Shown in pieces: positions 18,236 through 26,651 of a DNA stretch of 64,000 nt (within the stretch, counting starts at the first letter, position 1; each line of letters begins with the position of its first letter). A program made the position numbers and the translations under genes. Under the pieces are notes generated by a model that saw only the letters and a list, made by a program, of their open reading frames with translations, was not told where the DNA came from and ran no database searches. Source of the DNA: Apilactobacillus waqarii (GTDB taxonomy: Bacteria > Bacillota > Bacilli > Lactobacillales > Lactobacillaceae); contig NZ_JAHQYH010000005.1 of assembly GCF_019061205.1 (NCBI RefSeq), forward strand, positions 37,791 through 101,790, given 5' to 3'.

Positions 18236-18264
18236 TTGACTTACGATTGAAATTAAGTTATTTT
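18236..18264 (+). promoter_or_regulatory. Promoter of the T-box/ABC transporter operon
   Basis: TTGACT (18236-18241) and TATTTT (18259-18264) are separated by 17 bases, immediately downstream of minD. Confidence 0.65.
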
Positions 18265-18267
18265 ATT

Positions 18268-18526
18268 AATTATTAAAAGACTTTGAGCAGAAATGCATTT
18301 GTATGTAATTCACAGAGATCCTAGTAACAGGTGAAAGCTAGGTAATTACTGCAGGTGTTCACATCTGTGAGTTGTTATTCTGAACGTAATTAGGAATAAA
18401 CCGGTGCAGCCGTTATCTGCGAGTCAATAGACTCACTGAGCTATTTTGCGCGAGCAGAATAGGAAATTAGGTGGCACCACGTTTTCAACGTCCTTTTAGC
18501 ATATTGCTAAAAGGACGTTTTTTTTA
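18268..18526 (+). promoter_or_regulatory. T-box riboswitch, probable histidine specifier, controlling an ABC transporter
   Basis: The T-box AGGTGGCACCACG is at 18469-18481. A terminator stem (18487-18500 with 18505-18518) is followed by eight T. The distal Stem I loop reads CAGGTGAAAGC inside CCTAG/CTAGG. In the Val leader here the specifier lies 6 bases before GAG (GTA-GCTTGT-GAG), and in the Ala leader 5 bases before (GCT-ATCTC-GAG). The same alignment reads CAC-ATCTGT-GAG, giving CAC (His) at 18360-18362. TTC (Phe) at 18358-18360 is the main alternative. Confidence 0.88.
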
Positions 18527-18544
18527 TCAAAGGAGGAATAATTA

Positions 18545-19183
18545 ATGCAATATATTTTAGAAATATTACCTTCACTATTTTCTGGGGTAGTAACCACATT
18601 AGAGATTTTCGCATTAACAATCGTTTTATCAATCCCATTAGGAATCTTAGTCTCCTTAGCATTAACCGGAAAAAATATTATCAAAGCAATCTTTGAATTT
18701 TATGTCTGGATCATGCGTGGGACACCGCTATTATTACAATTGATTTTTATCTTCTATGGTTTACCAATTATCGGAATTGTGTTCCCAAGATTTGAAGCAG
18801 CTGTAATCGCCTTTGTTTTAAACTATGCAGCTTACTTTGCTGAAATCTTTAGAGGTGGTTTCCAATCCATTCCAAAGAACCAATTCGAAAGTGCTAAAAT
18901 GCTACGATTAACTCGTTGGCAAACTCTTCGTAAGATTGTCATTCCACAAGTTTTCAAAATTGTGTTACCTTCAATCGGAAACGAAGTAATTAACTTAGTT
19001 AAGGATTCATCATTAGTGTACGTAATTGGTATTGGTGACTTATTACAAGCCGGAAATATTGCAACAGCACGTGACGTTACATTGGTTCCATTAATTCTAG
19101 TTGCTGTATTCTACTTGGTACTAACAGCGGTATTAACATTGGTACTAAGAAAAATCGAACAACGTTTTGATTACTGGAGATAG
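18545..19183 (+). CDS. Amino-acid ABC transporter permease (HisM/GlnP type; probable histidine)
   Basis: A 212-residue inner-membrane permease of the polar amino acid family with about five membrane segments. It carries the EAA loop that docks on the ATPase (FESAKMLRLTRWQTLRKIVIPQVFK, about residues 117-141) and the family motif WIMRGTPLLLQL. GGAGG ribosome binding site. It is the first of three genes behind a T-box whose specifier best reads histidine, so histidine uptake is the likely role. That is an inference from the leader, not from the permease itself. Confidence 0.9.
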   Translation: MQYILEILPSLFSGVVTTLEIFALTIVLSIPLGILVSLALTGKNIIKAIFEFYVWIMRGTPLLLQLIFIFYGLPIIGIVFPRFEAAVIAFVLNYAAYFAEIFRGGFQSIPKNQFESAKMLRLTRWQTLRKIVIPQVFKIVLPSIGNEVINLVKDSSLVYVIGIGDLLQAGNIATARDVTLVPLILVAVFYLVLTAVLTLVLRKIEQRFDYWR

Positions 19184-19194
19184 GAGGGATTAAC

Positions 19195-19833
19195 ATGTTT
19201 CAAGTAAAAAGTTTAAATAAGAGTTTTCAAGGTAAAACCATTATCAAGGACATGAACCTAGATGTTGATGATAACGAAATCCTAAGTATTGTTGGTCCTT
19301 CCGGTGCTGGTAAGACAACACTATTAAGATGTATCACCGGTTTAGAAAAAGCTGATTCAGGTAAGTTCTTCTTAGATGGCGAAGAAATTGATCCAACTGA
19401 TGATTCAAAATCAGTTATCGGTGTAGTATTCCAAGACTTTGGTTTATTCCCAAACTTGACTGTCATTGAAAACATCATCTTGGCACCACAACTAGTGTTA
19501 AAGAAGTCAAAAGAAGAAGCATTAAAAGAAGCACAAGAATTAATCGACAAGCTAGATTTAACTGGTAAGGAATCACTTTACCCATACCAATTATCTGGTG
19601 GACAAAAACAACGTGTGGCAATTGTTAGAACCTTGGCAATGCATCCAAAAATTATTTGCTACGATGAACCAACATCTGCTTTGGATCCTAAGTTAAGTGA
19701 AGAAGTTGGAAAGATTATTTTAGATTTAAAGAAGCAAAATATCACACAACTTGTGGTTACCCACGATGTGGCATTCGCAGAACAAGTTGCTGACAAGGTA
19801 AAGGAAGTTAGACCATTTAAAGAGGAGGGGTAG
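19195..19833 (+). CDS. Amino-acid ABC transporter ATP-binding protein (probable histidine)
   Basis: A 212-residue ABC ATPase. Walker A GPSGAGKT is at residues 34-41, followed by the Q-loop VVFQDFGLFP, signature LSGGQKQRVAI, Walker B IICYDEPTSALDP and the switch histidine VTHD. It is shorter than typical GlnQ/HisP proteins (about 240 residues): the C-terminal segment after the H-loop that usually ends in an EEG-like turn is cut to KVKEVRPFKEEG. All catalytic motifs are present, so it should be active. It lies between the permease and the binding protein, 11 and 3 bases away. Confidence 0.93.
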   Translation: MFQVKSLNKSFQGKTIIKDMNLDVDDNEILSIVGPSGAGKTTLLRCITGLEKADSGKFFLDGEEIDPTDDSKSVIGVVFQDFGLFPNLTVIENIILAPQLVLKKSKEEALKEAQELIDKLDLTGKESLYPYQLSGGQKQRVAIVRTLAMHPKIICYDEPTSALDPKLSEEVGKIILDLKKQNITQLVVTHDVAFAEQVADKVKEVRPFKEEG

Positions 19834-19836
19834 TCC

Positions 19837-20700
19837 ATGAAGACCAAAGTTTTAAAAATGGTTGGAATTATTAGTGTTTGTTTGATGGCAGTGATCATTT
19901 TATCTGGTTGTGAATCTGTTACACAAAAAGCAGATCATGAAGATACATGGAGCCGCATTGAAAAGAACAAGCAAGTTACCATTGGTCTAGATGTTACCTT
20001 CGTTCCAATGGGATATGAAAATAAGAGTGGTAAAATCACCGGTTTCGACGTTGATTTAGCTAACGCTGTGTTCAAACAATACGGTATTAAACCAGTCTTT
20101 CAACCTATCGATTGGTCAATGAACGTAACCGAGTTGAGAAATACCACCATTGATTTAATTTGGAATGGTTTCTCAATTACCCCTGAACGACAAGCTGTTG
20201 TTAACTTCAGTAAGCCTTACTTGGCAAATGACCAAGAACTAGTTACTTTGAAATCATCTAACATTAATAAATTTAGTGATATGAAGGGTAAGTATTTAGG
20301 TGCTCAAAATGGTTCAGCTGGTCTAAATGATATTGACGATCAACCAAAATTATTGAAACAATATATTAAAAACCAATCACCAATTCTATATAATTCATTT
20401 ACTAATGCATTTATTGACTTGAATCATGGTAGAATTAGTGGATTGTTAATTGATAGCACATATGCAAACTACTACATTGCACACCAGCCTAACCCTGACA
20501 TGTACAAGGTCGTTAGAGGTAAATTCCCACAAGAGCAATTTGGTGTCGGAATTCGTAAAGGTGATAAGACAATGCAAGCTAAGATTAATGCTGCATTCAA
20601 GAAGCTAGCAAAGAATGGTGAATTAGAAAAGATTTGTAAGAAGTGGTTCGGTAAGAACTACAACTCACCATTAATGAAATTAACAAATAATACGAAATAG
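19837..20700 (+). CDS. Amino-acid ABC transporter substrate-binding lipoprotein (probable histidine)
   Basis: A 287-residue type-II periplasmic-binding-fold protein anchored outside the membrane. It has a lipoprotein signal peptide with lipobox LSGC (residues 22-25, lipidated C25). The fold signatures of family 3 binding proteins follow (VTIGLDVTFVPMGYENKSGKITGFDVDLANAV, then DLIWNGFSITPERQAVVNFSKPY). It completes the transporter encoded by the two preceding genes under the same T-box. Its predicted ligand is histidine on the strength of the CAC specifier; related proteins also bind glutamine, arginine or cystine. Confidence 0.92.
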   Translation: MKTKVLKMVGIISVCLMAVIILSGCESVTQKADHEDTWSRIEKNKQVTIGLDVTFVPMGYENKSGKITGFDVDLANAVFKQYGIKPVFQPIDWSMNVTELRNTTIDLIWNGFSITPERQAVVNFSKPYLANDQELVTLKSSNINKFSDMKGKYLGAQNGSAGLNDIDDQPKLLKQYIKNQSPILYNSFTNAFIDLNHGRISGLLIDSTYANYYIAHQPNPDMYKVVRGKFPQEQFGVGIRKGDKTMQAKINAAFKKLAKNGELEKICKKWFGKNYNSPLMKLTNNTK

Positions 20701-20717
20701 GAACTAGAGGTGGGGTT

Positions 20718-21995
20718 TTGTTGCATAAGAAATTAGCTAATGGAGTAGACTTAAATGTTATTTTAGAAGATAAATTCAAAACAATTTCATTTACTTTTGA
20801 TCTAGTTAGCGAGGCTATTCCAGAAAATTTTGCTAAACGAGCAGTACTTGCAGAATTGATGGAAATTAGTAATCAAGATTATCCAACGCAATCCAAATTA
20901 GCAAGATACTTATCATCAATGTATGGAGCCAGTTTTGGAACCAACGTTTTGAGATATGGTAATTTGTCAGTTCTAAGAATTAACTTGAGTATCCCAAATC
21001 CAAAGTTTGTGGATGCAAAAGATGATTTATTACAACAGGCTGTTAGTTTTATTTATAGTGTAGTATTCAAGCCATTGGCTACTGATGGTCAATTTGATAA
21101 GGACACGTTTACCTTACAAAGAAACAACATGAAAAAGTATGTTGAATCAGTTGCTGATGACAAACAATACTATGCTTCAATTCAATTGAAGAAATTATTT
21201 TACAAGGACTACCTAAACCGTGGTTCTTTTATATTTGGAACACCAAATGACTATGACTTAATCGATAGTCAAAATGAATATGAATACTATTCAAACGTTT
21301 TAAATAACGATAATATTAAGATTTCCGTTATCGGGGATGTTGATGGAGAAAGAATTTCCAACTTGTTTGACCAATTTAAATTGTCAGATCGAAGTGTGGA
21401 ATATGAGTTAGCACCACTAACTTCATTTAAGATGAATGACGATGTTGAAATGGTCGATAAGAAGATTCAATCATCACAAAGTTGTTTGAATTTAGGTTAC
21501 CGTTTGTCAATTTTCTACAATAATAAAGAAGCGATGGCAGCGGTATTGTTCAATGCTATTTTTGGTGGAACACCACAATCTAAGCTATTTAAAAATGTCA
21601 GAGAAAAGAATAGTTTAGCTTACAGTGCAAGCAGTTCATATAACTCCATCAATGGGTTTGTAATGGTAAGCACTGGTATCAATTACAGTAATAAGGATAA
21701 GGTCTTAGCTATTGTTAAGGAACAATTAAACGATATTGCTAAGGGAAATGTCGACATCGATGTTTTAAACAGTATCAAGGCTGAAATGATTAATGCCAAA
21801 AAAGCTGTTTTGGACAGTCCTCGTCAAAACATGGAACAACAATTCGTTAATGGATTGTTGAATCGAGCTCTATCATTTGATGAATGGAAGCAACGCGTTA
21901 ATGATGTGACAATCGACCAAATTGCTTCGGTTGCTAAAAAGGTTGAATTGAATTCAATTTTCTTCTTAGATGGGAGGATTGATGATGCAAATTAA
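20718..21995 (+). CDS. yfmF: M16 peptidase-like protein YfmF (no zinc motif)
   Basis: A 425-residue protein of the M16 (pitrilysin-like) fold that lacks the HxxEH zinc motif; the corresponding region reads RAVLAELMEISNQDYP. It is thus the inactive partner of YfmH, like the two-subunit processing peptidases. In Bacillus subtilis YfmF/YfmH are annotated as associated with the 5-aminopentanol modification of EF-P. The start is TTG at 20718 (a second TTG at 20721 is equally possible) behind AGAGGTGG. It overlaps yfmH by 11 bases. Confidence 0.88.
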   Translation: MLHKKLANGVDLNVILEDKFKTISFTFDLVSEAIPENFAKRAVLAELMEISNQDYPTQSKLARYLSSMYGASFGTNVLRYGNLSVLRINLSIPNPKFVDAKDDLLQQAVSFIYSVVFKPLATDGQFDKDTFTLQRNNMKKYVESVADDKQYYASIQLKKLFYKDYLNRGSFIFGTPNDYDLIDSQNEYEYYSNVLNNDNIKISVIGDVDGERISNLFDQFKLSDRSVEYELAPLTSFKMNDDVEMVDKKIQSSQSCLNLGYRLSIFYNNKEAMAAVLFNAIFGGTPQSKLFKNVREKNSLAYSASSSYNSINGFVMVSTGINYSNKDKVLAIVKEQLNDIAKGNVDIDVLNSIKAEMINAKKAVLDSPRQNMEQQFVNGLLNRALSFDEWKQRVNDVTIDQIASVAKKVELNSIFFLDGRIDDAN

Positions 21996-23241
21996 AGAGT
22001 ATCGTAAGTTTAACGAAAAAGTATATATCGAAAAGATGGATAATGGATTGTCTGTAGTAGTTGTTCCCAAGAAGGGCTATCAAAAGACCTATGCCACACT
22101 TTCCGTGCGATATGGATCTATTGATACCAATATTAATGGAAAGAATTATCCAGCAGGAATTGCCCATTTTCTAGAACATAAGATGTTCGATAAAAAAGAT
22201 CATGATGCCATGGATGTTTTCTCTAAATATGGTGCGGGATCTAATGCATTTACTAGTTTTAATAAAACTAGCTACCTGTTCTCTACAACCGATAATGTTC
22301 ATGAAAACCTAACTGAGTTATTGGACTTTGTGCAAGAACCTTACTTTAGTGACGCAAAAGTAGAAAAAGAAAAGGGCATCATTGGCCAAGAAATTAGTAT
22401 GTATGATGATGAACCCGGAGCTGTTTTATTCTTCAAGACAGTGCAAAACATGTTCCCAGATACGCCATTGAATGTTGATATCGCCGGAACAGAGAATTCA
22501 ATCTATAAGATTACCAAGCAAGACTTGTATGACTCTTATAATTACTTCTATCAACCTCAAAACATGCAACTTACAGTTGTTGGAAACGTTGTTCCTGAAG
22601 ATATCTTTAAGTGGGTTAGTGATAACCAAAGTCAAAAGAGTTTTGACGAACCTAAAGATGTCAAAAGAACTACAATTAAATCCTCTGAAATTGTGAGGGA
22701 AACCACCCATTACATGGATGTAAATCGTCCTAAAGTGGCTTTGGGAATTAAAGGTGATTCCAAATACAATGGTGACATCAAATATGAACTATCCATTTCA
22801 TTATTGCTACAACTTCTGCTATCAGAAGGTTCTGAGATTTACGAAAAGATGTATAACGATGGAATTATTGATGACTCATTTGGTTTTGACTTCGATTGCG
22901 AAGATCAGTTTAACTTTGCGGTTTTAGCGGGTGAAACTGAAAAAATCGATGAGTTTATTGATAGAATTTCAGATGTATTGGTTAACTTTGCCGACTATAT
23001 TTCAGATAAAGCCGATGAGTTTGAATTAATTAAAAAAGAAGAAATCGGCCAACATGTTTCAATGATGAATTCCATTGAAGCAATTGCAAATAACATGTCA
23101 GATGAAGGTCATGATTTTGAAAATATTTATGATGAAATTGAAATGATCAAACAATTAGAATTAGATGATTTAATCCGTTATGGAAAATTGTTCTTAAAAC
23201 CTGACATGATAGTGAAAAACAAGATTTTTCCTAAAAATTAA
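21985..23241 (+). CDS. yfmH: M16 zinc peptidase YfmH
   Basis: A 418-residue M16 metallopeptidase with the inverted zinc motif HFLEH (in AGIAHFLEHKMF) and the downstream glutamate region EKGIIGQEISMYDD, so catalytic zinc ligands are present. It pairs with the preceding inactive homologue YfmF. The start at 21985 has GGGAGG 7 bases upstream; ATG codons at 21970 and 21982 are in frame but lie on or too close to that site. The start overlaps the yfmF stop. Next comes rodZ after 78 bases. Confidence 0.92.
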   Translation: MQIKEYRKFNEKVYIEKMDNGLSVVVVPKKGYQKTYATLSVRYGSIDTNINGKNYPAGIAHFLEHKMFDKKDHDAMDVFSKYGAGSNAFTSFNKTSYLFSTTDNVHENLTELLDFVQEPYFSDAKVEKEKGIIGQEISMYDDEPGAVLFFKTVQNMFPDTPLNVDIAGTENSIYKITKQDLYDSYNYFYQPQNMQLTVVGNVVPEDIFKWVSDNQSQKSFDEPKDVKRTTIKSSEIVRETTHYMDVNRPKVALGIKGDSKYNGDIKYELSISLLLQLLLSEGSEIYEKMYNDGIIDDSFGFDFDCEDQFNFAVLAGETEKIDEFIDRISDVLVNFADYISDKADEFELIKKEEIGQHVSMMNSIEAIANNMSDEGHDFENIYDEIEMIKQLELDDLIRYGKLFLKPDMIVKNKIFPKN

Positions 23242-23319
23242 TTAGTTTAGATGTCTAGATAATATAGCTAATTATGATATACTGTAGATGTAAAATAATA
23301 AATAAGTGGAGTAATACCT

Positions 23320-24174
23320 ATGCAAAATAACAATGGAAAACAAGTAGAAATTGGTAAATCACTACACGAAGCACGTGTCGCCAAGGGAATGTCCATTGAC
23401 GATATTCAAAAGATTACCAAAATCCAAAAACATTACCTTGAAGCAATCGAACAGGGGAACTTTGCTGAACTTCCTGGTGATTTTTACGTTCGCGCGTTTA
23501 TTAAGCAATTCGCTGACACTGTTGGCGTTAACGGTATTGAACTATTGAATGAACATGACGATAGTCTACCTGATACTCAAAGCGAAGAATACGCTGATGA
23601 AGTATCAAAGGATGACGTTAATAGCCGTGTAGCTAGTCGTAGTCGTGAACACAGAAAAGACTCATTCCGTAAGGTTATTCCAACCATCGGAATTATTGTT
23701 GCAATCCTAGTAGTTGTTTGCGGTATTTGGGCAGTTGTTGTACATACTAATAGTTCTTCTCAAACTAGCATTAGTAGCAGTTCTGTTTCAGTTACTGGTT
23801 CTTCAGAATCAAGTTCATCAAGCAGCAAGGCTGATGACAAGAAGAAAGAAGATAAGAAGTCCACTGACACTAAGACTACCATTAAGGAAGTTAGCGCTAC
23901 TAAGTATAATGTAACTGGTCAAAAAGAAAACACTGTTACTCTAAAGGCTACTGGTAGAGCTTGGTCATCAATCATGGCTGATAACAAGACTCTATTCCAA
24001 GGTTCACAAAACAGTGGTGATAAGAAGGATGTTAAGCTTCCAGCTGACACTAAGAGTGTTAACATTTCATTAGGTAACACCCAAGGTGCTAAGATCTTGG
24101 TTAATGGTACTGAATTGAAATACGATAAGAGCACACCTTTAACTACACAAATTACATTAGAATTTAGTAAATAA
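23320..24174 (+). CDS. rodZ: RodZ-like cell-shape protein (HTH, membrane helix, DUF4115)
   Basis: A 284-residue bitopic protein. The cytoplasmic HTH at about residues 10-75 (SLHEARVAKGMSIDDIQKIT) resembles the MreB-binding domain of RodZ. One membrane helix spans 118-142, a serine-rich linker 145-170, and the extracellular C-terminal beta domain (DUF4115) about 190-284. RodZ couples MreB filaments to the elongation machinery. It precedes pgsA, a classic Firmicutes arrangement. An extended -10 (TGATATACT) lies about 37 bases before the gene. Confidence 0.9.
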   Translation: MQNNNGKQVEIGKSLHEARVAKGMSIDDIQKITKIQKHYLEAIEQGNFAELPGDFYVRAFIKQFADTVGVNGIELLNEHDDSLPDTQSEEYADEVSKDDVNSRVASRSREHRKDSFRKVIPTIGIIVAILVVVCGIWAVVVHTNSSSQTSISSSSVSVTGSSESSSSSSKADDKKKEDKKSTDTKTTIKEVSATKYNVTGQKENTVTLKATGRAWSSIMADNKTLFQGSQNSGDKKDVKLPADTKSVNISLGNTQGAKILVNGTELKYDKSTPLTTQITLEFSK

Positions 24175-24175
24175 A

Positions 24176-24206
24176 AAAGAGGGCTTTGTTAAAGCCCTTT
24201 TTTATT
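24176..24206 (+). terminator. Intrinsic terminator of rodZ
   Basis: AGGGCTTT (24180-24187) pairs with AAAGCCCT (24191-24198) in an A/T-flanked hairpin with a following T run. The pgsA ribosome binding site follows within 10 bases, so pgsA depends on read-through or an unseen promoter. Confidence 0.85.
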
Positions 24207-24221
24207 TCTATGGAGGAAATT

Positions 24222-24809
24222 ATGAATTTACCAAACAAACTTACATTAATTAGAATAATAATGATTCCACTATTCATTATATTGCTCTCATGTGACATTA
24301 ACATGGGAACAGTTATCTGGTTAGGCACAAGCATCCAAGTAACCAGAATCGTTGCTGCGATTGTTTTCGCTGCTGCATGTATCACAGACTTTTTAGATGG
24401 ACAAATTGCCAGAAGACAACACTTAGTTACTAACTTCGGTAAATTTGCTGATCCATTAGCAGACAAAATGATTGTTATGTCAGCATTCATTATCCTAGTT
24501 TCATTTGGCTTTGTTCCAGCATGGGTTGCAGCCGTAATCGTATGTCGTGAACTAGCCGTTACTGGTCTAAGATTAATCGTTGTTGAAAACGATGGCCAAG
24601 TAATTGCAGCTGCATGGCCTGGTAAGATTAAGACATTTAGTCAAATGATTGCCATTATCTTATTACTATTGAATGATTTCTTATTCATTCCATTTACAAC
24701 CATTGGTTTTGGTACATTATTACTTTACATCTGCTTATTCTTTACTGTTTACTCAGGTGTTGAGTACTTTTGGAAGAGTCGTTTCATTTTTGCAGATTCT
24801 TTCAAGTAA
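24222..24809 (+). CDS. pgsA: CDP-diacylglycerol--glycerol-3-phosphate 3-phosphatidyltransferase
   Basis: A 195-residue integral membrane CDP-alcohol phosphotransferase making phosphatidylglycerol phosphate, the committed step to phosphatidylglycerol and cardiolipin. It starts MNLPNKLTLIRI. The CDP-OH-P signature D-G-x2-A-R-x8-G-x3-D-x3-D is visible (FLDGQIARRQHLVTNFGKFADPLADK). About five membrane helices. The start at 24222 has GGAGG 5 bases upstream. An in-frame upstream start lies within the rodZ terminator and is rejected. Confidence 0.96.
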   Translation: MNLPNKLTLIRIIMIPLFIILLSCDINMGTVIWLGTSIQVTRIVAAIVFAAACITDFLDGQIARRQHLVTNFGKFADPLADKMIVMSAFIILVSFGFVPAWVAAVIVCRELAVTGLRLIVVENDGQVIAAAWPGKIKTFSQMIAIILLLLNDFLFIPFTTIGFGTLLLYICLFFTVYSGVEYFWKSRFIFADSFK

Positions 24810-24853
24810 ATCGATTTAATTATCGTATATATATAAGAAAGGTCGGATTATGT

Positions 24854-25321
24854 ATGCAAATTGATACATCTATTGTTAACAAGCTTATTGACGATAAAAT
24901 CACCATAACCGGAGCAGAAAGCTTAACGGCAGGGATGTTTCAATCCACTATTGGTGGAGTTCCCGGTGTTTCTGCTATCTTCTATGGTGGATTTGTTACT
25001 TATTCGAATGAAGCCAAAGCCAAATTATTATCGATTCCAATGGATGTAATTGATGAATATGGTGTTGTCTCAGAACAAGTGGCAATTTGGATGGCTAAGC
25101 AATCCAAGCAAATCATGAATGTTGACGTAGGAGTTTCATTTACTGGTGTTGCTGGTCCTGATAGTTTGGAAGGCCAACCAGCAGGAACTGTATTTATCGG
25201 ACTAGATTTCAAAGGAAATCAATTTGCAAAAGAATTTCATTTTAGTGGATCACGTCAAGAGGTGCGTGAACAGTCAGTGCAAGCTGCGTTGAAAATGATT
25301 GAAAATGAGCATTCTAAATAA
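24854..25321 (+). CDS. Stand-alone CinA C-terminal domain protein (PncC-like amidase)
   Basis: A 155-residue protein corresponding only to the C-terminal domain of CinA, the nicotinamide-mononucleotide deamidase (PncC) fold. Motifs are TGAESLTAGMFQSTIGGVPGVS, YGGFVTYSNEAK, VGVSFTGVAGPD and GTVFIGL. Related lactobacilli and streptococci usually carry a full CinA of about 415 residues upstream of recA. Here no trace of the N-terminal MoaB-like domain is found between pgsA and this start. The start at 24854 follows AAAGG at about 11 bases. It lies immediately upstream of the recA control region. Confidence 0.9.
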   Translation: MQIDTSIVNKLIDDKITITGAESLTAGMFQSTIGGVPGVSAIFYGGFVTYSNEAKAKLLSIPMDVIDEYGVVSEQVAIWMAKQSKQIMNVDVGVSFTGVAGPDSLEGQPAGTVFIGLDFKGNQFAKEFHFSGSRQEVREQSVQAALKMIENEHSK

Positions 25322-25323
25322 TG

Positions 25324-25337
25324 CGAACTTTTGTTCT
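25324..25337 (+). promoter_or_regulatory. LexA (SOS) operator upstream of recA
   Basis: CGAAC-TTTT-GTTCT matches the Gram-positive LexA consensus CGAAC-N4-GTTCG at all but the last base. It lies 8 bases upstream of the recA -35 element. Confidence 0.88.
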
Positions 25338-25345
25338 GTTTTTAC

Positions 25346-25374
25346 TTGCTTTTTTAATGAGAGATTAGTATAGT
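25346..25374 (+). promoter_or_regulatory. Promoter of recA
   Basis: TTGCTT (25346-25351) and TATAGT (25369-25374) are separated by 17 bases, directly downstream of the LexA box. Confidence 0.75.
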
Positions 25375-25411
25375 ATAAATATCGAATAGTTATCAAAGGG
25401 AGGTCAAATTA

Positions 25412-26458
25412 ATGGCTGATGAACGAAAAGCGGCTCTAGATGGTGCCTTAAAACGAATTGAAAAAGAATTCGGTAAAGGTTCAATCATGAGAATGGGAGA
25501 CCGTGGAGATACTAGAATTTCCACTGTACCAACAGGTTCCTTAGCACTTGATAATGCATTAGGTGTTGGAGGATTCCCACGAGGAAGAATTGTTGAAATT
25601 TATGGACCTGAAAGTTCAGGTAAGACTACCATTGCGCTACAAGCTGTTGCGGAAGTACAAAAACAAGGTGGAACAGCAGCATACATTGATGCTGAAAATG
25701 CTTTGGATCCAGTATATGCTACCAACCTAGGGGTAAACATTGATGATTTACTTCTATCACAACCTGATACTGGTGAACAAGGTCTACAAATTTGTGACGC
25801 CCTTGTATCTAGTGGTGCCATTGATATCGTAGTTGTCGATTCAGTTGCAGCTTTAGTACCTAGAGCTGAAATTGAAGGTGAAATGGGTGATGCTCACGTT
25901 GGTTTGCAAGCTCGTTTAATGTCACAAGCACTACGTAAGTTATCTGGATCAATTAACAAGACTAAGACTATTGCTCTATTTATTAACCAAATTAGAGAAA
26001 AAGTTGGTGTTATGTTTGGTAACCCAGAAACTACACCTGGTGGACGTGCTCTTAAGTTCTACTCAACTATCAGACTAGAAATCAGAAGAGCTGAACAAAT
26101 TAAAGATGGTACTGACATTATTGGTAACAGAACTAAGATTAAAGTTGCCAAGAATAAGGTAGCTCCTCCATTCAAGCGTGCCGAAGTTGATATCATGTAC
26201 GGTCAAGGTATTTCACAAACTGGTGAATTAGTTGATATGGCCGTTGAACAAGACATCATTGGTAAGTCTGGTTCATGGTATTCATACGGTGAAGAAAGAA
26301 TTGGTCAAGGTCGTGAAAACGCAAAACAATTCTTACAAGATAATCCGGACAAAATGGAAGAAATTAACAAAAAAGTTCGTGCTGCATACGGCATGGGCGA
26401 AGACGATTCTGAATCGGGTGAAGCTGAACAAACAAGTTTGGACACTGGTGAAGAATAA
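25412..26458 (+). CDS. recA: Recombinase RecA
   Basis: A 348-residue DNA recombinase that forms filaments on single-stranded DNA, catalyses strand exchange and stimulates LexA cleavage. Walker A GPESSGKT is at residues 65-72, and the DNA-binding loop L2 region around [21 protein letters not shown] is intact. The C-terminus is acidic ([20 protein letters not shown]), as usual. The GGGAGG site precedes ATG. SOS control is shown by the LexA box; a short competence-box-like sequence (CGAATA) also lies between promoter and gene. It ends with a GAAA-tetraloop terminator. Confidence 0.99.
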   Translation: MADERKAALDGALKRIEKEFGKGSIMRMGDRGDTRISTVPTGSLALDNALGVGGFPRGRIVEIYGPESSGKTTIALQAVAEVQKQGGTAAYIDAENALDPVYATNLGVNIDDLLLSQPDTGEQGLQICDALVSSGAIDIVVVDSVAALVPRAEIEGEMGDAHVGLQARLMSQALRKLSGSINKTKTIALFINQIREKVGVMFGNPETTPGGRALKFYSTIRLEIRRAEQIKDGTDIIGNRTKIKVAKNKVAPPFKRAEVDIMYGQGISQTGELVDMAVEQDIIGKSGSWYSYGEERIGQGRENAKQFLQDNPDKMEEINKKVRAAYGMGEDDSESGEAEQTSLDTGEE

Positions 26459-26463
26459 TGATA

Positions 26464-26487
26464 AAGAAGCCGAAAGGCTTTTTTATT
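26464..26487 (+). terminator. Intrinsic terminator of recA
   Basis: AAGCC pairs with GGCTT around a GAAA tetraloop, with flanking A and T runs. Confidence 0.8.
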
Positions 26488-26509
26488 TTGCAAAAGAAAA
26501 TAACATGTG

Positions 26510-26538
26510 TTGACACTTACACAACTAAAATTTAAAAT
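26510..26538 (+). promoter_or_regulatory. Promoter of rny
   Basis: TTGACA (26510-26515) and TAAAAT (26533-26538) are separated by 17 bases. The leader to the start codon is about 105 bases. Confidence 0.75.
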
Positions 26539-26651
26539 ATAGTAATGTACATTGAACTATTTATTTAGTTCGCAAAATGACTAATAAATCATTCAATGCG
26601 CAATTATCAAAAACTTAATTAAATAAGATGATGTGGAGGTGCAATAAGCCT

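Noticed and set aside
23714..23914. 66-codon plus-strand frame inside rodZ
   Set aside because: It is an out-of-frame reading of the membrane helix and serine-rich linker of RodZ.
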